64,000 nucleotides of DNA from Alphaproteobacteria bacterium (GTDB lineage Bacteria > Pseudomonadota > Alphaproteobacteria > UBA2966): the NCBI GenBank assembly GCA_018650465.1, contig JABIFY010000107.1:1-64000 (forward strand), given 5' to 3'. The notes under the pieces were generated by a model. It did not search any database and was not told where the DNA came from. It saw only the letters and a program-made list of their open reading frames with translations. Shown here piece after piece: positions 6,138 through 15,251 of the stretch. The first letter of the stretch is position 1, and every line of letters begins with the position of its first letter. A program made the position numbers and the translations under genes.

Positions 6138-8465
6138 TCAAGCTTTGTCAAGAATTTTGCGCAACGACACAGCCAGTTCCCGGCGATTGAACGGCTTGGT
6201 CAAAAGGCTATTTTGCAACTCCTGATCAAAGCTGTAGTGGTCAAAATCGTTGTACTTCTTTTTTGGCGTAAATCCTGATGTCAGCAAGACCTTCAGCCCT
6301 GGACGATGTGCGCGGGCCAGGTCCGCAAGGTGATAACCGTCAATTCCCCCGGGCATCACAACATCACTAAAAAGCATATCGACCGGGGTATCACTTTCAA
6401 TTATCTCCATGGCTTTGCGACCATTCGACGCCGTGAGAGTTTTGTACCCAAGTGAAGACATGAAAATTTCTGTGACCCGAACCAGGTTGCTTTCGTCATC
6501 AACAATCAAAACCGTTTCTGTGCCGGTTGGCGCTTTCTCATCAATGACTTCAGGCGGCATTGATGGTTTGGCATCGGTTGAGGCCCGGGGCAGGAACATG
6601 CGAAAGGCGGTCCCTTCTCCCGGTACAGAATATATGTTGATGTGGCCTTTGCTGCGCTGGACAAAGCCGTAAACCATGCTCAAGCCCAGCCCGGTTCCCT
6701 TGCCGGTTTCTTTGGTTGAGAAAAAGGGTTCAAAAACCTTTTCAAGATTGGCCGAATCGATGCCGGTGCCGGAATCCTGAACCGTTATCATGACGAATTC
6801 GCCAGCCATGCCGCCGGGATGGCTTTTGACATAATGATCATCCAGAACCTTGTTCTCTGTCTCGATAGACAGAACGCCCCCGTCAGGCATGGCGTCGCGG
6901 GCATTGATCGATAGATTGAGCAAGGCCTCTTCCAGTTCATGCGGATCAATCACAACCGGCCACAAATCATCCGCAAGCCATGTCTCGACCGTGATGGCGG
7001 ATGTCAGTGTCCGCTTGACCAGGTCTTTCAGGTCCAGAATGAATTCATTGACCAGAGTAACTTTTGTTTCCGCAGAGTCACGACGGGAAAAGCCAAGTAG
7101 TCGCTTGGTAAGAATGGCTGCCCGTTCCGAGCCTTTCATCGCCATTTCAAAATGTTCAGTAGCACTGGAATCCTTGCCGATGACATCCATCCCAATTTCC
7201 AGATTGCCGATGACAATGGCCAGGATATTATTGAAGTCATGCGCGATACCGCCCGTCAGCTGGCCCACAGCTTCCATCTTTTGGGCTTGCCTGAGTTGCT
7301 CAGAGAGCTTGCTCTGATCCTCTTCGGCCAATTTTCGTCGCGTAACGTCGCGGATGGTGACGGTCAGAAAGTCGTCTCCATTGACAGACCAGGAAGATGT
7401 GGAAACATCAACAAATACTTCTTCATCATTCTTCGTTACGGCCTTTATTTCGACAACCGTATCGTCGTTGCCAGCGGATGTTCTGAACCATCTTTCGCCA
7501 ATATTTTCAGCTTTGATCCTTGTGTCTTGTTTCACCAGAATATCAATAGACTGACCAACAGCTTCAGGTGATGTGTAGCCAAATATTGTTATGGCTGCAT
7601 TATTCCAGTTCAGGATCTTGCCTGATCCATCTGTTGTGATGATCGCGTCATGAGACGATTCGAAGGCGGCACGATAACGTTCTTCACTATTGCGCAAGCC
7701 TTCGGACGTTTCCGCAACTTTCTCAATCATACCATTGATGGCATCAACGACTGTGTCCAGTTCATCCAGCCGTCCAGGAGACTTGACCCGATCCAGTTTG
7801 AAAGGAGACGTCTTGCCGTCCAGTTCAATCAAGGCCGCATGCATCGCCAGTTTATCAAGGTGGCGGGTAACTGTACGCCGGAACAAAATATAGATGGCAC
7901 CAATGACGCAAAAAATCAAAATGCCTATGCTCAGAAGCCTTTGCATGGTGTGAGCAAAAAGGCCGGCATAAACTTTGCTTATACTGGCTTGAATGCGAAG
8001 CGTGGCGAATTGTTTGCTTTCACCATTGTGGTTAATCGTCAGTTGGAAAATGCGTTCCAATGCCTCCCCGCTGACCGGTGTGCCAGCGACCCACTTCGAA
8101 TTATTATCAGATACTATTTCAAGATATTCGATTTCCGACATACCGAGCAAACTGCTCAGATTCAGCTTGATCAAAGGCTCATCCAGGGCCCAGACAACCG
8201 ACGACAAACTGTTGATATGGCTATTCTCAATTTCGTTGAATCGGGTGTTTATTTCCGCAATATCAGACCGATAATCGAAAAAAACCTGAATGCTGATCGT
8301 GATGGCAGTGATGCAAAACCCGATCACGGCAGTCGTAAACATAAGACGGCGGGCGATGCTGCGCCGTGTTCCCCTGGATGCCGTTGTCAACGAGGGGAAT
8401 GTCGATGAGAAATTATCATCCTTTGAGGAATTTTTTGACGAGATATGGGTGGTTGGTTGGGGCAC
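6138..8465 (-). CDS. Hybrid sensor histidine kinase/response regulator with PAS domain
   Basis: A 775-aa membrane kinase starting at GTG 8465 (GGAG 12 bases upstream). Membrane segments at about 42-64 and 176-196 bracket a periplasmic sensor of about 110 residues. A HAMP-like linker, a PAS domain (about 262-380, EERYRAAFESSHDAIITTDG), a HisKA domain with phospho-acceptor His409 (GGIAHDFNN), an HATPase with N-box NLSINARDAM, DSGTGI and GKGTGLGLSMVYG, and a C-terminal receiver (VLIVDDESN, acceptor Asp in LFSDVVMPGG, Lys in LLTKPFN) follow. All catalytic residues are present. No partner regulator or output gene is adjacent, so the signal is unknown. It probably passes phosphate to a distant phosphotransfer protein. 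Confidence 0.93.
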   Translation of the reverse strand: MPQPTTHISSKNSSKDDNFSSTFPSLTTASRGTRRSIARRLMFTTAVIGFCITAITISIQVFFDYRSDIAEINTRFNEIENSHINSLSSVVWALDEPLIKLNLSSLLGMSEIEYLEIVSDNNSKWVAGTPVSGEALERIFQLTINHNGESKQFATLRIQASISKVYAGLFAHTMQRLLSIGILIFCVIGAIYILFRRTVTRHLDKLAMHAALIELDGKTSPFKLDRVKSPGRLDELDTVVDAINGMIEKVAETSEGLRNSEERYRAAFESSHDAIITTDGSGKILNWNNAAITIFGYTSPEAVGQSIDILVKQDTRIKAENIGERWFRTSAGNDDTVVEIKAVTKNDEEVFVDVSTSSWSVNGDDFLTVTIRDVTRRKLAEEDQSKLSEQLRQAQKMEAVGQLTGGIAHDFNNILAIVIGNLEIGMDVIGKDSSATEHFEMAMKGSERAAILTKRLLGFSRRDSAETKVTLVNEFILDLKDLVKRTLTSAITVETWLADDLWPVVIDPHELEEALLNLSINARDAMPDGGVLSIETENKVLDDHYVKSHPGGMAGEFVMITVQDSGTGIDSANLEKVFEPFFSTKETGKGTGLGLSMVYGFVQRSKGHINIYSVPGEGTAFRMFLPRASTDAKPSMPPEVIDEKAPTGTETVLIVDDESNLVRVTEIFMSSLGYKTLTASNGRKAMEIIESDTPVDMLFSDVVMPGGIDGYHLADLARAHRPGLKVLLTSGFTPKKKYNDFDHYSFDQELQNSLLTKPFNRRELAVSLRKILDKA

Positions 8466-8615
8466 GGAAAACGGTTACTCCAGAAACAACCGCCGGGACA
8501 AACGGTGTGCGCCAATTATCCAACAACGCTACCCTGAAAACAACACGGAAAAATGTTGAAGTTTTTCAATTTAGAGAAGCAACAAACGGCACAATACCCG
8601 CCAAATATGCGGGCC

Positions 8616-9917
8616 TCAGGTCGGTTGCCCAAGCCTTGTGCGCAACTCTACTATTTCAAATACCAGCGCCCCCACCCCACGTGCTGTGGCCAATGCAATG
8701 ACAACGGCACCCAGGATCGGAACAACCGCTAGTAGCCACAAGACGGACAACCCCAGTGCTGTCGCTCCAATTCGGTACAGGGGTTTGCGGGTTGCATCAT
8801 GTTTGGCCCAGGAAATCATCCGACGGCCCAACACATAGGAGGAGCCAAACTGTCCGGTGATAACCATCAGGAAATAAACAGCGATCAACAAGATTCCCAA
8901 AGGTAAACCGATCGCAGAAAACACGAGTAACGAAATCAACAACGGGCCGCCAACCAGAACGGCAAGACCAAGACCAACGCAGGCCCAGTTGCGGCCTCTG
9001 GATTGGCGATCAAGAGCCGGGAACAGCTTGGGGATCGTCAGGACAAAGGCAGAGGCCAGAATGATCAGGCCAATCACCAGCACAATATGCGTGGCACCAG
9101 CCATGGCAAACATGCCACCTTCACGGTCCATCATGCCTTCGGATTGCATAAACGTAACATCGCCACCAATTTCCGCCTGGTCTGAAAGCTGGATTACTTC
9201 CGGCGAATGATAAATCAGGTCACCGGCTATACGGGCTGATGGTAATATTCTTATGGAATTCGCCGCGATCTTGGCGTCGCCATCGATGCGGCCGGAAATA
9301 ATAACTTCACGGGCCCCTACCCTGAGATCGCCTATGATATGTCCACTGATCCGGACTGTGCCGGCACCAAGGGTTGTCTTGCCAGTAATCGTCGCGCTGT
9401 CCCCAATTGTTAACACACCGGCACTAGCCAGGACATTACCGTTGATACGCTGATGCAAAGTCAATTTCCCGGCTGCGGCCCGTAAATCGCCGTCCACATC
9501 ACCGGTGAAATCAAGTTTGCCACCGATTGCCAGGGCATCTCCCTTGATGTCTCCTGAAACTTTCGCCTTGCCAGCAAAAATGGAAACTGCATCCAGAACG
9601 TCAGCTTCCATGGAAAGATTGCCTGCCATAGCCATCAAACCGCCCTGAATTGTCTTGGTGACATCTATCCTGCCGCCGACAACCAATACATCGCCCTTGA
9701 TATTCGAATTTACTTCTATTTCGCCGCCGGCCGCGATCAAATCAGAGGCTATCTCCGCCTCAATCAAAAGTTTGTCAGCCGAGATTATCAGGTCCGAATC
9801 GAAATTTCCCTTTTTGACCGTAGTCACTTCAAAGCCTGCTGCTGTATGAGCTGAAAGCAGGCCAATTGTGACCACTGTCCCAACCAGACTGTGTTTAACG
9901 GCGCTGACTATTTTCAT
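8616..9917 (-). CDS. Bactofilin-like beta-helix protein with C-terminal membrane domain
   Basis: A 433-aa protein from ATG 9917. The ATG overlaps the cyclase stop (ATGA) with GAGG 8 bases upstream; a TTG six bases earlier is in frame. A signal peptide (residues 1-28, ending AAG) precedes about 220 residues of short repeats such as I-x-G-D-V/A-x-x-x-G-x-L, each adding one turn of a right-handed beta-helix as in polymer-forming bactofilins. Residues about 270-420 contain four to five membrane segments. This exported polymer-plus-membrane layout differs from classic cytoplasmic bactofilins (a small one is at 57.7 kb). It is likely an envelope scaffold or sorting protein. Function is inferred only from fold. 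It is co-translated with the cyclase. Confidence 0.75.
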   Translation of the reverse strand: MKIVSAVKHSLVGTVVTIGLLSAHTAAGFEVTTVKKGNFDSDLIISADKLLIEAEIASDLIAAGGEIEVNSNIKGDVLVVGGRIDVTKTIQGGLMAMAGNLSMEADVLDAVSIFAGKAKVSGDIKGDALAIGGKLDFTGDVDGDLRAAAGKLTLHQRINGNVLASAGVLTIGDSATITGKTTLGAGTVRISGHIIGDLRVGAREVIISGRIDGDAKIAANSIRILPSARIAGDLIYHSPEVIQLSDQAEIGGDVTFMQSEGMMDREGGMFAMAGATHIVLVIGLIILASAFVLTIPKLFPALDRQSRGRNWACVGLGLAVLVGGPLLISLLVFSAIGLPLGILLIAVYFLMVITGQFGSSYVLGRRMISWAKHDATRKPLYRIGATALGLSVLWLLAVVPILGAVVIALATARGVGALVFEIVELRTRLGQPT

Positions 9918-11215
9918 ACCCAATCCTCATTGCCAGAATTTGCAATTCTATTGCTGTCGCTGGAGTTATTGTCATTTTTTTCGCGGCCCTCAACGGATAG
10001 ATCCTTGCTGTCAGAACCTGATACCCAGTCCATCAGTTCCTGTGGCAGGAACGCGGCTGCTTCAGCAAAACGTCCCAGGTTGCTGAGCCCGCGATACAAA
10101 ACATCCCTTGCCCGGCCACCCATTGACGGATCCAGGGCCGCCATATCAGATTCAGCGGACAGAATGCGTTCTTTCAGGGTCGAAACTATCTTGCCGCTGA
10201 CCTCGGTTTGCACATCCAGGACGTTGTCCAGCTTGCGGTCGTATCGTCCGCCCCAAATATGAACGCCGGTTTTTGGGTCAACCAGCTGGGCGGAAACACG
10301 AACGCGGTCGCCCACAGTCCGAACGCTGCCCTCCAGACGGTACCCAACCTTGAGGGACTGAAGGTCTTTGGCGTCCGGCTTGGTTTCGCCCAGCTTCAAA
10401 ATGCGCAAATCCCCATTGGACGAAAGCGCGGTCATCAAATCTTCAGTCAGTCCATCGGTAAATGATTTTTCCGCTGTACTTTCGCCGATTATACGAAAAG
10501 GCTGAAGGGAAACGACAGGTGTTCCAGGTGAAGGTGTTGTTCCGGTTCCGCCACCAGATCCGCTACCTGGTCCGCCACCTGGCGAGAAAAATACAACGGC
10601 CAGAAATAACAGACCGATAGCTGCAATAAAGCGTAAAGGGGTAATTGGCCCTATTCTGAGAGCACCGTGTTTGCGCGACGTGCTCGATTCCAAAAGCACA
10701 CGATAGTGTTTCAGCGGCTTGCCGATATGCTTCAGCTTTTTGCTGCCCAAATCTTCAAATTCAAGATCAAGCCGGTTTTTTACTTGTTCATATGCCAGAG
10801 CCGATATGGTGATGCCGCCATGATCAGCCAGGCTTTCCAGGCGGGCGGCGATGTTGACGCCATCACCGTAAATGTCTTCCTTGTCGACGACTATTTCGCC
10901 GACGTTAATGCCCATGCGGAAATCAAACCTGGTATTGCGACTACGCCCGGCATTTCGTTCCTCCAGGGCGGTCTGCATTTCTACCGCGCAACGAACGGCT
11001 TCTGTCGTAGTGGGAAATTCGGCAAGAAAGCCGTCGCCTGTATGTTTTACGATCCGCCCCCCGTGAAGCTCGATACGAGGGTCAATGATTTCTCTGCGGG
11101 CGAACCACCAGTCTTCCAGGGTGGTGTTTTCATCCGTTTCCATCAAGCGGGTATAACCAGCAACATCGGCTGCAAGGACGGCAGCCAGTTTGCGCGTTAC
11201 AGCCTCATCGCTCAT
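9914..11215 (-). CDS. Class III adenylate/guanylate cyclase with TolB-like C-terminal domain
   Basis: A 433-aa protein from the ATG at 11215; the open frame continues 40 codons upstream but lacks similarity. The catalytic domain (residues 1-175) starts directly with metal-binding Asp17 in LAADVAGYTR; the second Asp61 is in KHTGDGFLAEF, and INVGEIVVDKEDIYGDGVNIAARLE completes the core. A membrane segment spans about 193-211, then a Gly/Ser-rich linker, then a TolB/FlgO-like domain (TDGLTEDLMTALSS, YRLEGSVRTVGDRVRVSAQL, VHIWGGRYDR), which would be periplasmic. Cyclases with this tail are common in alphaproteobacteria. It overlaps the downstream beta-helix gene by 4 bases. Confidence 0.9.
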   Translation of the reverse strand: MSDEAVTRKLAAVLAADVAGYTRLMETDENTTLEDWWFARREIIDPRIELHGGRIVKHTGDGFLAEFPTTTEAVRCAVEMQTALEERNAGRSRNTRFDFRMGINVGEIVVDKEDIYGDGVNIAARLESLADHGGITISALAYEQVKNRLDLEFEDLGSKKLKHIGKPLKHYRVLLESSTSRKHGALRIGPITPLRFIAAIGLLFLAVVFFSPGGGPGSGSGGGTGTTPSPGTPVVSLQPFRIIGESTAEKSFTDGLTEDLMTALSSNGDLRILKLGETKPDAKDLQSLKVGYRLEGSVRTVGDRVRVSAQLVDPKTGVHIWGGRYDRKLDNVLDVQTEVSGKIVSTLKERILSAESDMAALDPSMGGRARDVLYRGLSNLGRFAEAAAFLPQELMDWVSGSDSKDLSVEGREKNDNNSSDSNRIANSGNEDWV

Positions 11216-11301
11216 GCAGGAATGCTCACATACGGTTTGCCCGATTGCGGGACGCAATGGGCTTGCATTTATATTTAGGCAAGCTGGCTGCAAATTGTAA
11301 G

Positions 11302-11340
11302 AGTAAATACTGTATTTACTGTTCACAGGTTGCACCTGTG
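11302..11340. promoter_or_regulatory. Two adjacent perfect palindromes between divergent genes
   Basis: AGTAAATA-CTG-TATTTACT (11302-11320) is followed 3 bases later by CACAGGT-TGC-ACCTGTG (11324-11340). Both are perfect with 3-base centres and lie between the divergent cyclase and SnoaL-like genes. The layout suggests operators for dimeric regulators acting on one or both promoters. No T-tract follows, so terminators are less likely. Confidence 0.55.
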
Positions 11341-11394
11341 GGCTGGTCCTGGCATTCTGGCGACTGCGCTAACCCCCTGCGGACTGGAAATACG

Positions 11395-11787
11395 ATGATA
11401 GCTGTCGAAGGATTACAAGCCTGGCACCAGGTAGCTGAAGGCGGTAACGCTGATGCTTTGAAAAAATTGTTGGATGAAAATGCAGTGTTTCATTCGCCGG
11501 TCGTTCACACGCCGCAAGAAGGCAAAGCCATTGTTTTTTTATACCTGGCTTCTGCTTTTCAGGTTTTCCGGGATTCGGATTTCAGGTACCTGAGGGAAAT
11601 CGTTCAGGGGGATACAGCAGTACTGGAATTTGCCGTGACGATTGACGATATCGAAATAAACGGGGTCGACATGATCAAATGGAATGATGACGGTAAAATC
11701 ATTGATTTCAAGGTAATGGTCCGACCGCTGAAAGCCGTCAACATGTTGCACCAGCAAATGAAGGCGATGCTTGAATCAATGAGCTGA
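11395..11787 (+). CDS. SnoaL-like (NTF2-fold) protein
   Basis: A 130-aa protein from ATG 11395. The pattern ALKKLLDENAVFHSPVVHTP, AIVFLYLASAFQVF, VLEFAVTIDDIEINGVDMI and GKIIDFKVMVRPLKA is that of the SnoaL-like/NTF2 superfamily, small cone-shaped folds used as enzymes or ligand binders. A conserved His/Asp pair typical of the SnoaL active site is partly present (H near 32, D near 84). The substrate cannot be told. It is divergent from the cyclase and separated from it by two palindromes. Confidence 0.75.
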   Translation: MIAVEGLQAWHQVAEGGNADALKKLLDENAVFHSPVVHTPQEGKAIVFLYLASAFQVFRDSDFRYLREIVQGDTAVLEFAVTIDDIEINGVDMIKWNDDGKIIDFKVMVRPLKAVNMLHQQMKAMLESMS

Positions 11788-11890
11788 AACACTTTTCCTT
11801 TCGGGTACTGATCTTTACCGGGGACTGACAAATATCTCAGGTTTGCCTGACAGACAAATTGACCTATTCTCAACATCGGGGATAGATGAA

Positions 11891-12142
11891 ATGACAATTT
11901 ACAAAAATGAACCCGTAATCCGCTTTATCGGCAGTGTCGTTGCCTTTGGGTTTCTTGTGATGGGGCTTTATGCGATCTTTGGCGCAAGTTCGGAACTACC
12001 TGAACTGAACCAGGACCGGGCTTTCTGGTTCGGCATCACCAGTATCATTGCATCGGTTTTTGCCCTGGTGCTTTCGTGGCTGATAAAGGATATTCGCGGC
12101 GTCTGGTGCGCCCCTCCCCGGCGCAATATATTTGACGATTGA
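11891..12142 (+). CDS. Small membrane protein, two transmembrane helices
   Basis: An 83-aa protein from ATG 11891, with GGGGAT about 9 bases upstream. Hydrophobic segments at about residues 10-32 and 47-67 flank a short loop; the tail is basic with a CAPPRR motif. No family is recognised. The stop overlaps the possible start region of the solute-binding protein that follows, so both may be co-transcribed. Confidence 0.55.
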   Translation: MTIYKNEPVIRFIGSVVAFGFLVMGLYAIFGASSELPELNQDRAFWFGITSIIASVFALVLSWLIKDIRGVWCAPPRRNIFDD

Positions 12143-12153
12143 AATTGCTCCGT

Positions 12154-12999
12154 ATGGTCATATTCCACAAAATGATGGGCAGAATTGTCGGTCTCAAAGG
12201 CATTCTGCTGATCGTGATATTCGCAATGACCGGTATTGCCATGTCCGCCGCACCCGTTGCCGCTGAAAGTGCGACTTTACGCATCTGTCACGAAGACAAA
12301 TCCTATTTTCCTTTTCTTGGAGTGGCCACAGATCGTGACGAAGCTTATCCTGGTATTTTGCTGGAGCACATCTATGGGGCGCTTGGCCGTCTGTCCCTGA
12401 AATCCACCTTGATCAAGGCACCCTGGAAACGCTGCCTGAAGATGCTTGAGCACAATGAAGTTGACGCTACGTTTGCGGCTATCTACACACCTGAAAGAGA
12501 ACGCTTTGCCCGGTTCCCCATGGCAAATGGCAAGCCGGATTCAGCACGAGCCATTCAGCAGGTGGAATATCCGGTTTTTAGCCAAATCCAGGGTGCGGAA
12601 ATTTGGAATGGCAAATCTTTCATTTCAGAGAATATCGTTGTGGCGGCTCCACTGGGTTACGTCGCTGCGGCAATGTTGAAAAAATCGAGCCATAGCCCGG
12701 CTCATAACGTAAGTCTGACCGACGGTTTGAAACTGATTGACAAAGGTCGACTGGATGGGTTTGTCGTTGAACGTTTCATTGGTTTGAAGGCCCTGGAAAG
12801 CCTGAAGCTGTCCGACAGGTTCCGTCTCTCGAAGAAGCCTTATCTGGTGGCCGACTGGTTTGTTATTCTAAGCCACGGTTTTTATAAAGATCATCCGGTA
12901 TTGGCTGAGCAGATCTGGACAGAAATCGGCGCCTCCCGGACCCGGAACAACAAGTCGTTAATCAAAAAATATTTGGCCCATGAACGGGACCGCAAATAG
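12154..12999 (+). CDS. Periplasmic solute-binding protein, family 3 type
   Basis: About 281 aa from the ATG at 12154; ATG 12172 and a TTG at 12139 are alternatives, and no ribosome site decides between them. An N-terminal signal segment ends SAAPVAAES. The mature part has LRICHEDKSYFPFLG near its start, YPGILLEHIYGAL, a conserved PWKRCLKMLEHNEVDA stretch and a final RLDGFVVERF motif, the layout of the amino-acid-type binding proteins (SBP_bac_3). No transporter genes adjoin, so it may be an orphan receptor feeding a sensor, or a two-domain protein with a role other than transport. Confidence 0.78.
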   Translation: MVIFHKMMGRIVGLKGILLIVIFAMTGIAMSAAPVAAESATLRICHEDKSYFPFLGVATDRDEAYPGILLEHIYGALGRLSLKSTLIKAPWKRCLKMLEHNEVDATFAAIYTPERERFARFPMANGKPDSARAIQQVEYPVFSQIQGAEIWNGKSFISENIVVAAPLGYVAAAMLKKSSHSPAHNVSLTDGLKLIDKGRLDGFVVERFIGLKALESLKLSDRFRLSKKPYLVADWFVILSHGFYKDHPVLAEQIWTEIGASRTRNNKSLIKKYLAHERDRK

Positions 13000-13005
13000 T
13001 ACCTG

Positions 13006-13488
13006 TCAACCTGCAGCCAGTTTCGCATATTGCCCGGAAAAATATAGCAAGGGATTGGCGTCTTCAATTTGCGTGCATTGTTCGACCCGGCCGATGAAAA
13101 TGATGTGATCGCCACCATCAGCTGTTGAATACGGGCGGCACTCGAATGTGGCCATGGTACCAGCCAGGATCGGTGCACCATGCTCGCCAGTTGACCACTG
13201 CGTATCGCGCCATTTTTCCTCTCCGGCAATCGAAAATTTTTGCGAGACCTCCATCTGATCCTGGGCAAGGACATTGACGGCATAACTGTCGGCATTCTCA
13301 AATAACCCGATACTGCGGGCATCCCGCGCCAGGCTAAAAAGAATTAAAGGTGGATCAAGGGAGACCGAGTTAAATGAATTTACGGTCATACCATGCGGCA
13401 CCCCTTCCTTATCCACACAAGTCACGACCGTAATACCGGTCGCAAAACGTGACAGACAATTGCGAAACACATGCGGATCAAAATTCAT
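13006..13488 (-). CDS. Flavin reductase-like (HpaC-type) protein
   Basis: A 160-aa protein with FRNCLSRFATGITVVTC at the start, GMTVNSFNSVSLDPPLILFSL in the middle and H-I-I-F-I-G-R-V later, the signature of the flavin reductase domain (NADH:FMN/FAD reductases, often partners of two-component monooxygenases). Size matches the family. No monooxygenase oxygenase subunit is present nearby, so its partner is unknown. Convergent with the solute-binding gene (7 bases between stops); its start is 104 bases from the divergent racemase-like gene. Confidence 0.87.
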   Translation of the reverse strand: MNFDPHVFRNCLSRFATGITVVTCVDKEGVPHGMTVNSFNSVSLDPPLILFSLARDARSIGLFENADSYAVNVLAQDQMEVSQKFSIAGEEKWRDTQWSTGEHGAPILAGTMATFECRPYSTADGGDHIIFIGRVEQCTQIEDANPLLYFSGQYAKLAAG

Positions 13489-13592
13489 TTCGGTTTGGCC
13501 TCGGGCTGGATAGATGATACTGACGGGATAATGTCACATATTGTATAAAATCAAACGCCATCGTGATACAGGCCTTAAATCGAAAGACTGAA

Positions 13593-14281
13593 ATGTCCCT
13601 TTCAAATGATTCTCTCGTGTTGTTGCACACCGCTCAGTCCAATGTTGATCTGTTTTCGTTTTTACTGGCGGAATTGGCCCCGGAAATTCCGACGCGACAC
13701 CTCATGCGGGATGACTTGTTGAAAGCAGCCTTCGCTGAAGGGGTCCTGACAGACACTATTCGTCAGCAAACGTCCGATCTGCTTTATGCCCAAGCTTGTG
13801 ACAATGCCGGACTTGTGGTTTGCACGTGCTCGACAATTGGTCCCGGTGCGGATGATGCCGCAGATAAATCAGTTGCCGAGGGTTTGGCAGCCGTTTTGCG
13901 CATTGATCGACCGATGGCTGAAGACGCGGTCCGGCGGGCAGATCATCTGGTCGTTGCCGCGACTTTTAAAACAACGTTGACGCCGACGCTCGATCTGGTC
14001 AAACAAGCGGCCGTAGAGGCTGGCCGCACGGTTACGATTGAGCCCTGTCTGATCGCTGACGGCAAACGATTGTTTGAAGCTGGTGATATGGACGGTTATT
14101 TACCTGCCATTGCCCGGGGACTGGAAGACGCAGCCAAATCCACGGAACTTATCGTCCTGGCGCAGGCTTCCATGGCACCGGCCCTGGACAGGCTATCGGC
14201 GCCCCGCCCGTTCCCGTTCTCAGCAGCCCGCGCAGCGGCATCCTCAGTGCCATCGAAATCTGGCGTCAGAAGTTCGCTTGA
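13593..14281 (+). pseudogene. Asp/Glu racemase-like gene with a frameshift near its 3-prime end
   Basis: From ATG 13593 the first 200 residues follow the Asp/Glu/hydantoin racemase superfamily (AGLVVCTCSTIGPGADDA carries the first catalytic-type Cys). After about 14205 the frame drifts into a non-family tail ending only at 14402. Reading one base back from the C4 run (14202-14205) restores PPVPVLSSPRSGILSAIEIW and a stop at 14279-14281, the expected C-terminus of this family. So one C is probably missing, by real mutation or by sequencing error. If intact it would act on a D/L amino acid or related acid, in keeping with the isomerase and aldolase that follow. Confidence 0.7.
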
Positions 14282-14414
14282 GACGTTGATCTTTGACTGT
14301 TGCCTGTTGAATTTGTTTCACCGGCCACTCCCTTGCACCCCATGGCGACGCTGTGCAGTATGGCCTGCTTTTCAAAAGAGTGATCAAACCGTTTTGTTTT
14401 GAGGATTTTCGGCC

Positions 14415-15209
14415 ATGAAGTTTTCCATCAATATTTCTACTATGTTCCAGGAGCTGGATATCCTCGACCGTTTTCAGGCCGTGAAGGATGCCGGTTTTGA
14501 TGCCGTTGAAATTCAGTTCCCGCATACCACACCTGTCGCAGATATCGCATTAGCCGCCGAAGCCGCAGGCGTTGAAGTGGTTTTGTTTAACGTCCCACCA
14601 GGTGATTTTGCGGCCGGCGAACGTGGCCTGGCTGCCCTGCCCGGACGAGAACAGGATTTCCGGTCTGCGATCAAAACGGCCTGTGACTATGCGCGAGTGT
14701 TGAAGCCCATCGGTATCAATGTCCTGGCGGGTATTCCTGGCCCGGATGCGGATAAAGATGCTTGTTGGAAAACCCTGGTTGCTAATCTGAATTATGCGGC
14801 ATCAGAATTTGAGGCCGTTGGCACCAAGGCCCTTGTTGAACCCCTGAACGATCGTGATGTCCAGGGTTTTTTCATCCCCACGTCTGAGCTGGTTGTCCAG
14901 GCGATTACGCAAGCTGGACACAAAAACCTGGCCTTGCAATATGATTTTTACCATGCCCGCATGATGGAGACAGATCCGGTCGCGGAACTGGAACGCTGGT
15001 ACGATCACATCGCCCACATGCAATTTGCTGATAATGGTGGGCGCCACGAGCCCGGTACCGGTGACATCGACTGGCAAGGTGTTTTCACGACCATTCACAA
15101 GCTGGGCTATACTGGTTGGGTTGGTGCTGAATATATTCCAAGCGGGGCCACAACGGACAGTCTGGACTGGCTGCCGACATTCTCCGACTGGGCCGGCATT
15201 AATTCATAA
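14415..15209 (+). CDS. hyi: Hydroxypyruvate isomerase-like TIM-barrel enzyme
   Basis: A 264-aa protein of the xylose-isomerase-like TIM-barrel family. Typical hydroxypyruvate isomerase segments are visible: FSINISTMFQELDILDRF, VEIQFPH, LVEPLNDRDVQGFFI (metal-binding Glu), LQYDFYHARMME (Asp/His) and HMQFADNGGRHEPGTGDIDW, then VGAEYIPSG. The enzyme interconverts hydroxypyruvate and tartronate semialdehyde. It sits between the racemase-like and aldolase genes in one rightward unit, suggesting catabolism of glyoxylate- or serine-derived compounds. OtnI-type sugar-acid isomerases share the fold and are an alternative. Confidence 0.85.
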   Translation: MKFSINISTMFQELDILDRFQAVKDAGFDAVEIQFPHTTPVADIALAAEAAGVEVVLFNVPPGDFAAGERGLAALPGREQDFRSAIKTACDYARVLKPIGINVLAGIPGPDADKDACWKTLVANLNYAASEFEAVGTKALVEPLNDRDVQGFFIPTSELVVQAITQAGHKNLALQYDFYHARMMETDPVAELERWYDHIAHMQFADNGGRHEPGTGDIDWQGVFTTIHKLGYTGWVGAEYIPSGATTDSLDWLPTFSDWAGINS

Positions 15210-15221
15210 GGTCGAGACTTG

Positions 15222-15251
15222 TTAAGGAAGAAACTTGTTAGGGAAGAAACT
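15222..15251 (+). repeat. Duplicated ribosome-site segment
   Basis: TTGTTAAGGAAGAAAC (15220-15235) is followed directly by TTGTTAGGGAAGAAAC (15236-15251), immediately before the ATG at 15252. It duplicates the purine-rich translation signal of the aldolase gene. Confidence 0.6.

Noticed and set aside
7650..8408. 252-aa plus-strand frame opposite the histidine kinase
   Set aside because: Antisense to kinase sensor domain, no motif, no ribosome site.
14282..14402. C-terminal tail of the racemase-like frame
   Set aside because: It is out of frame with the family C-terminus, so it is an effect of the frameshift, not a new domain.
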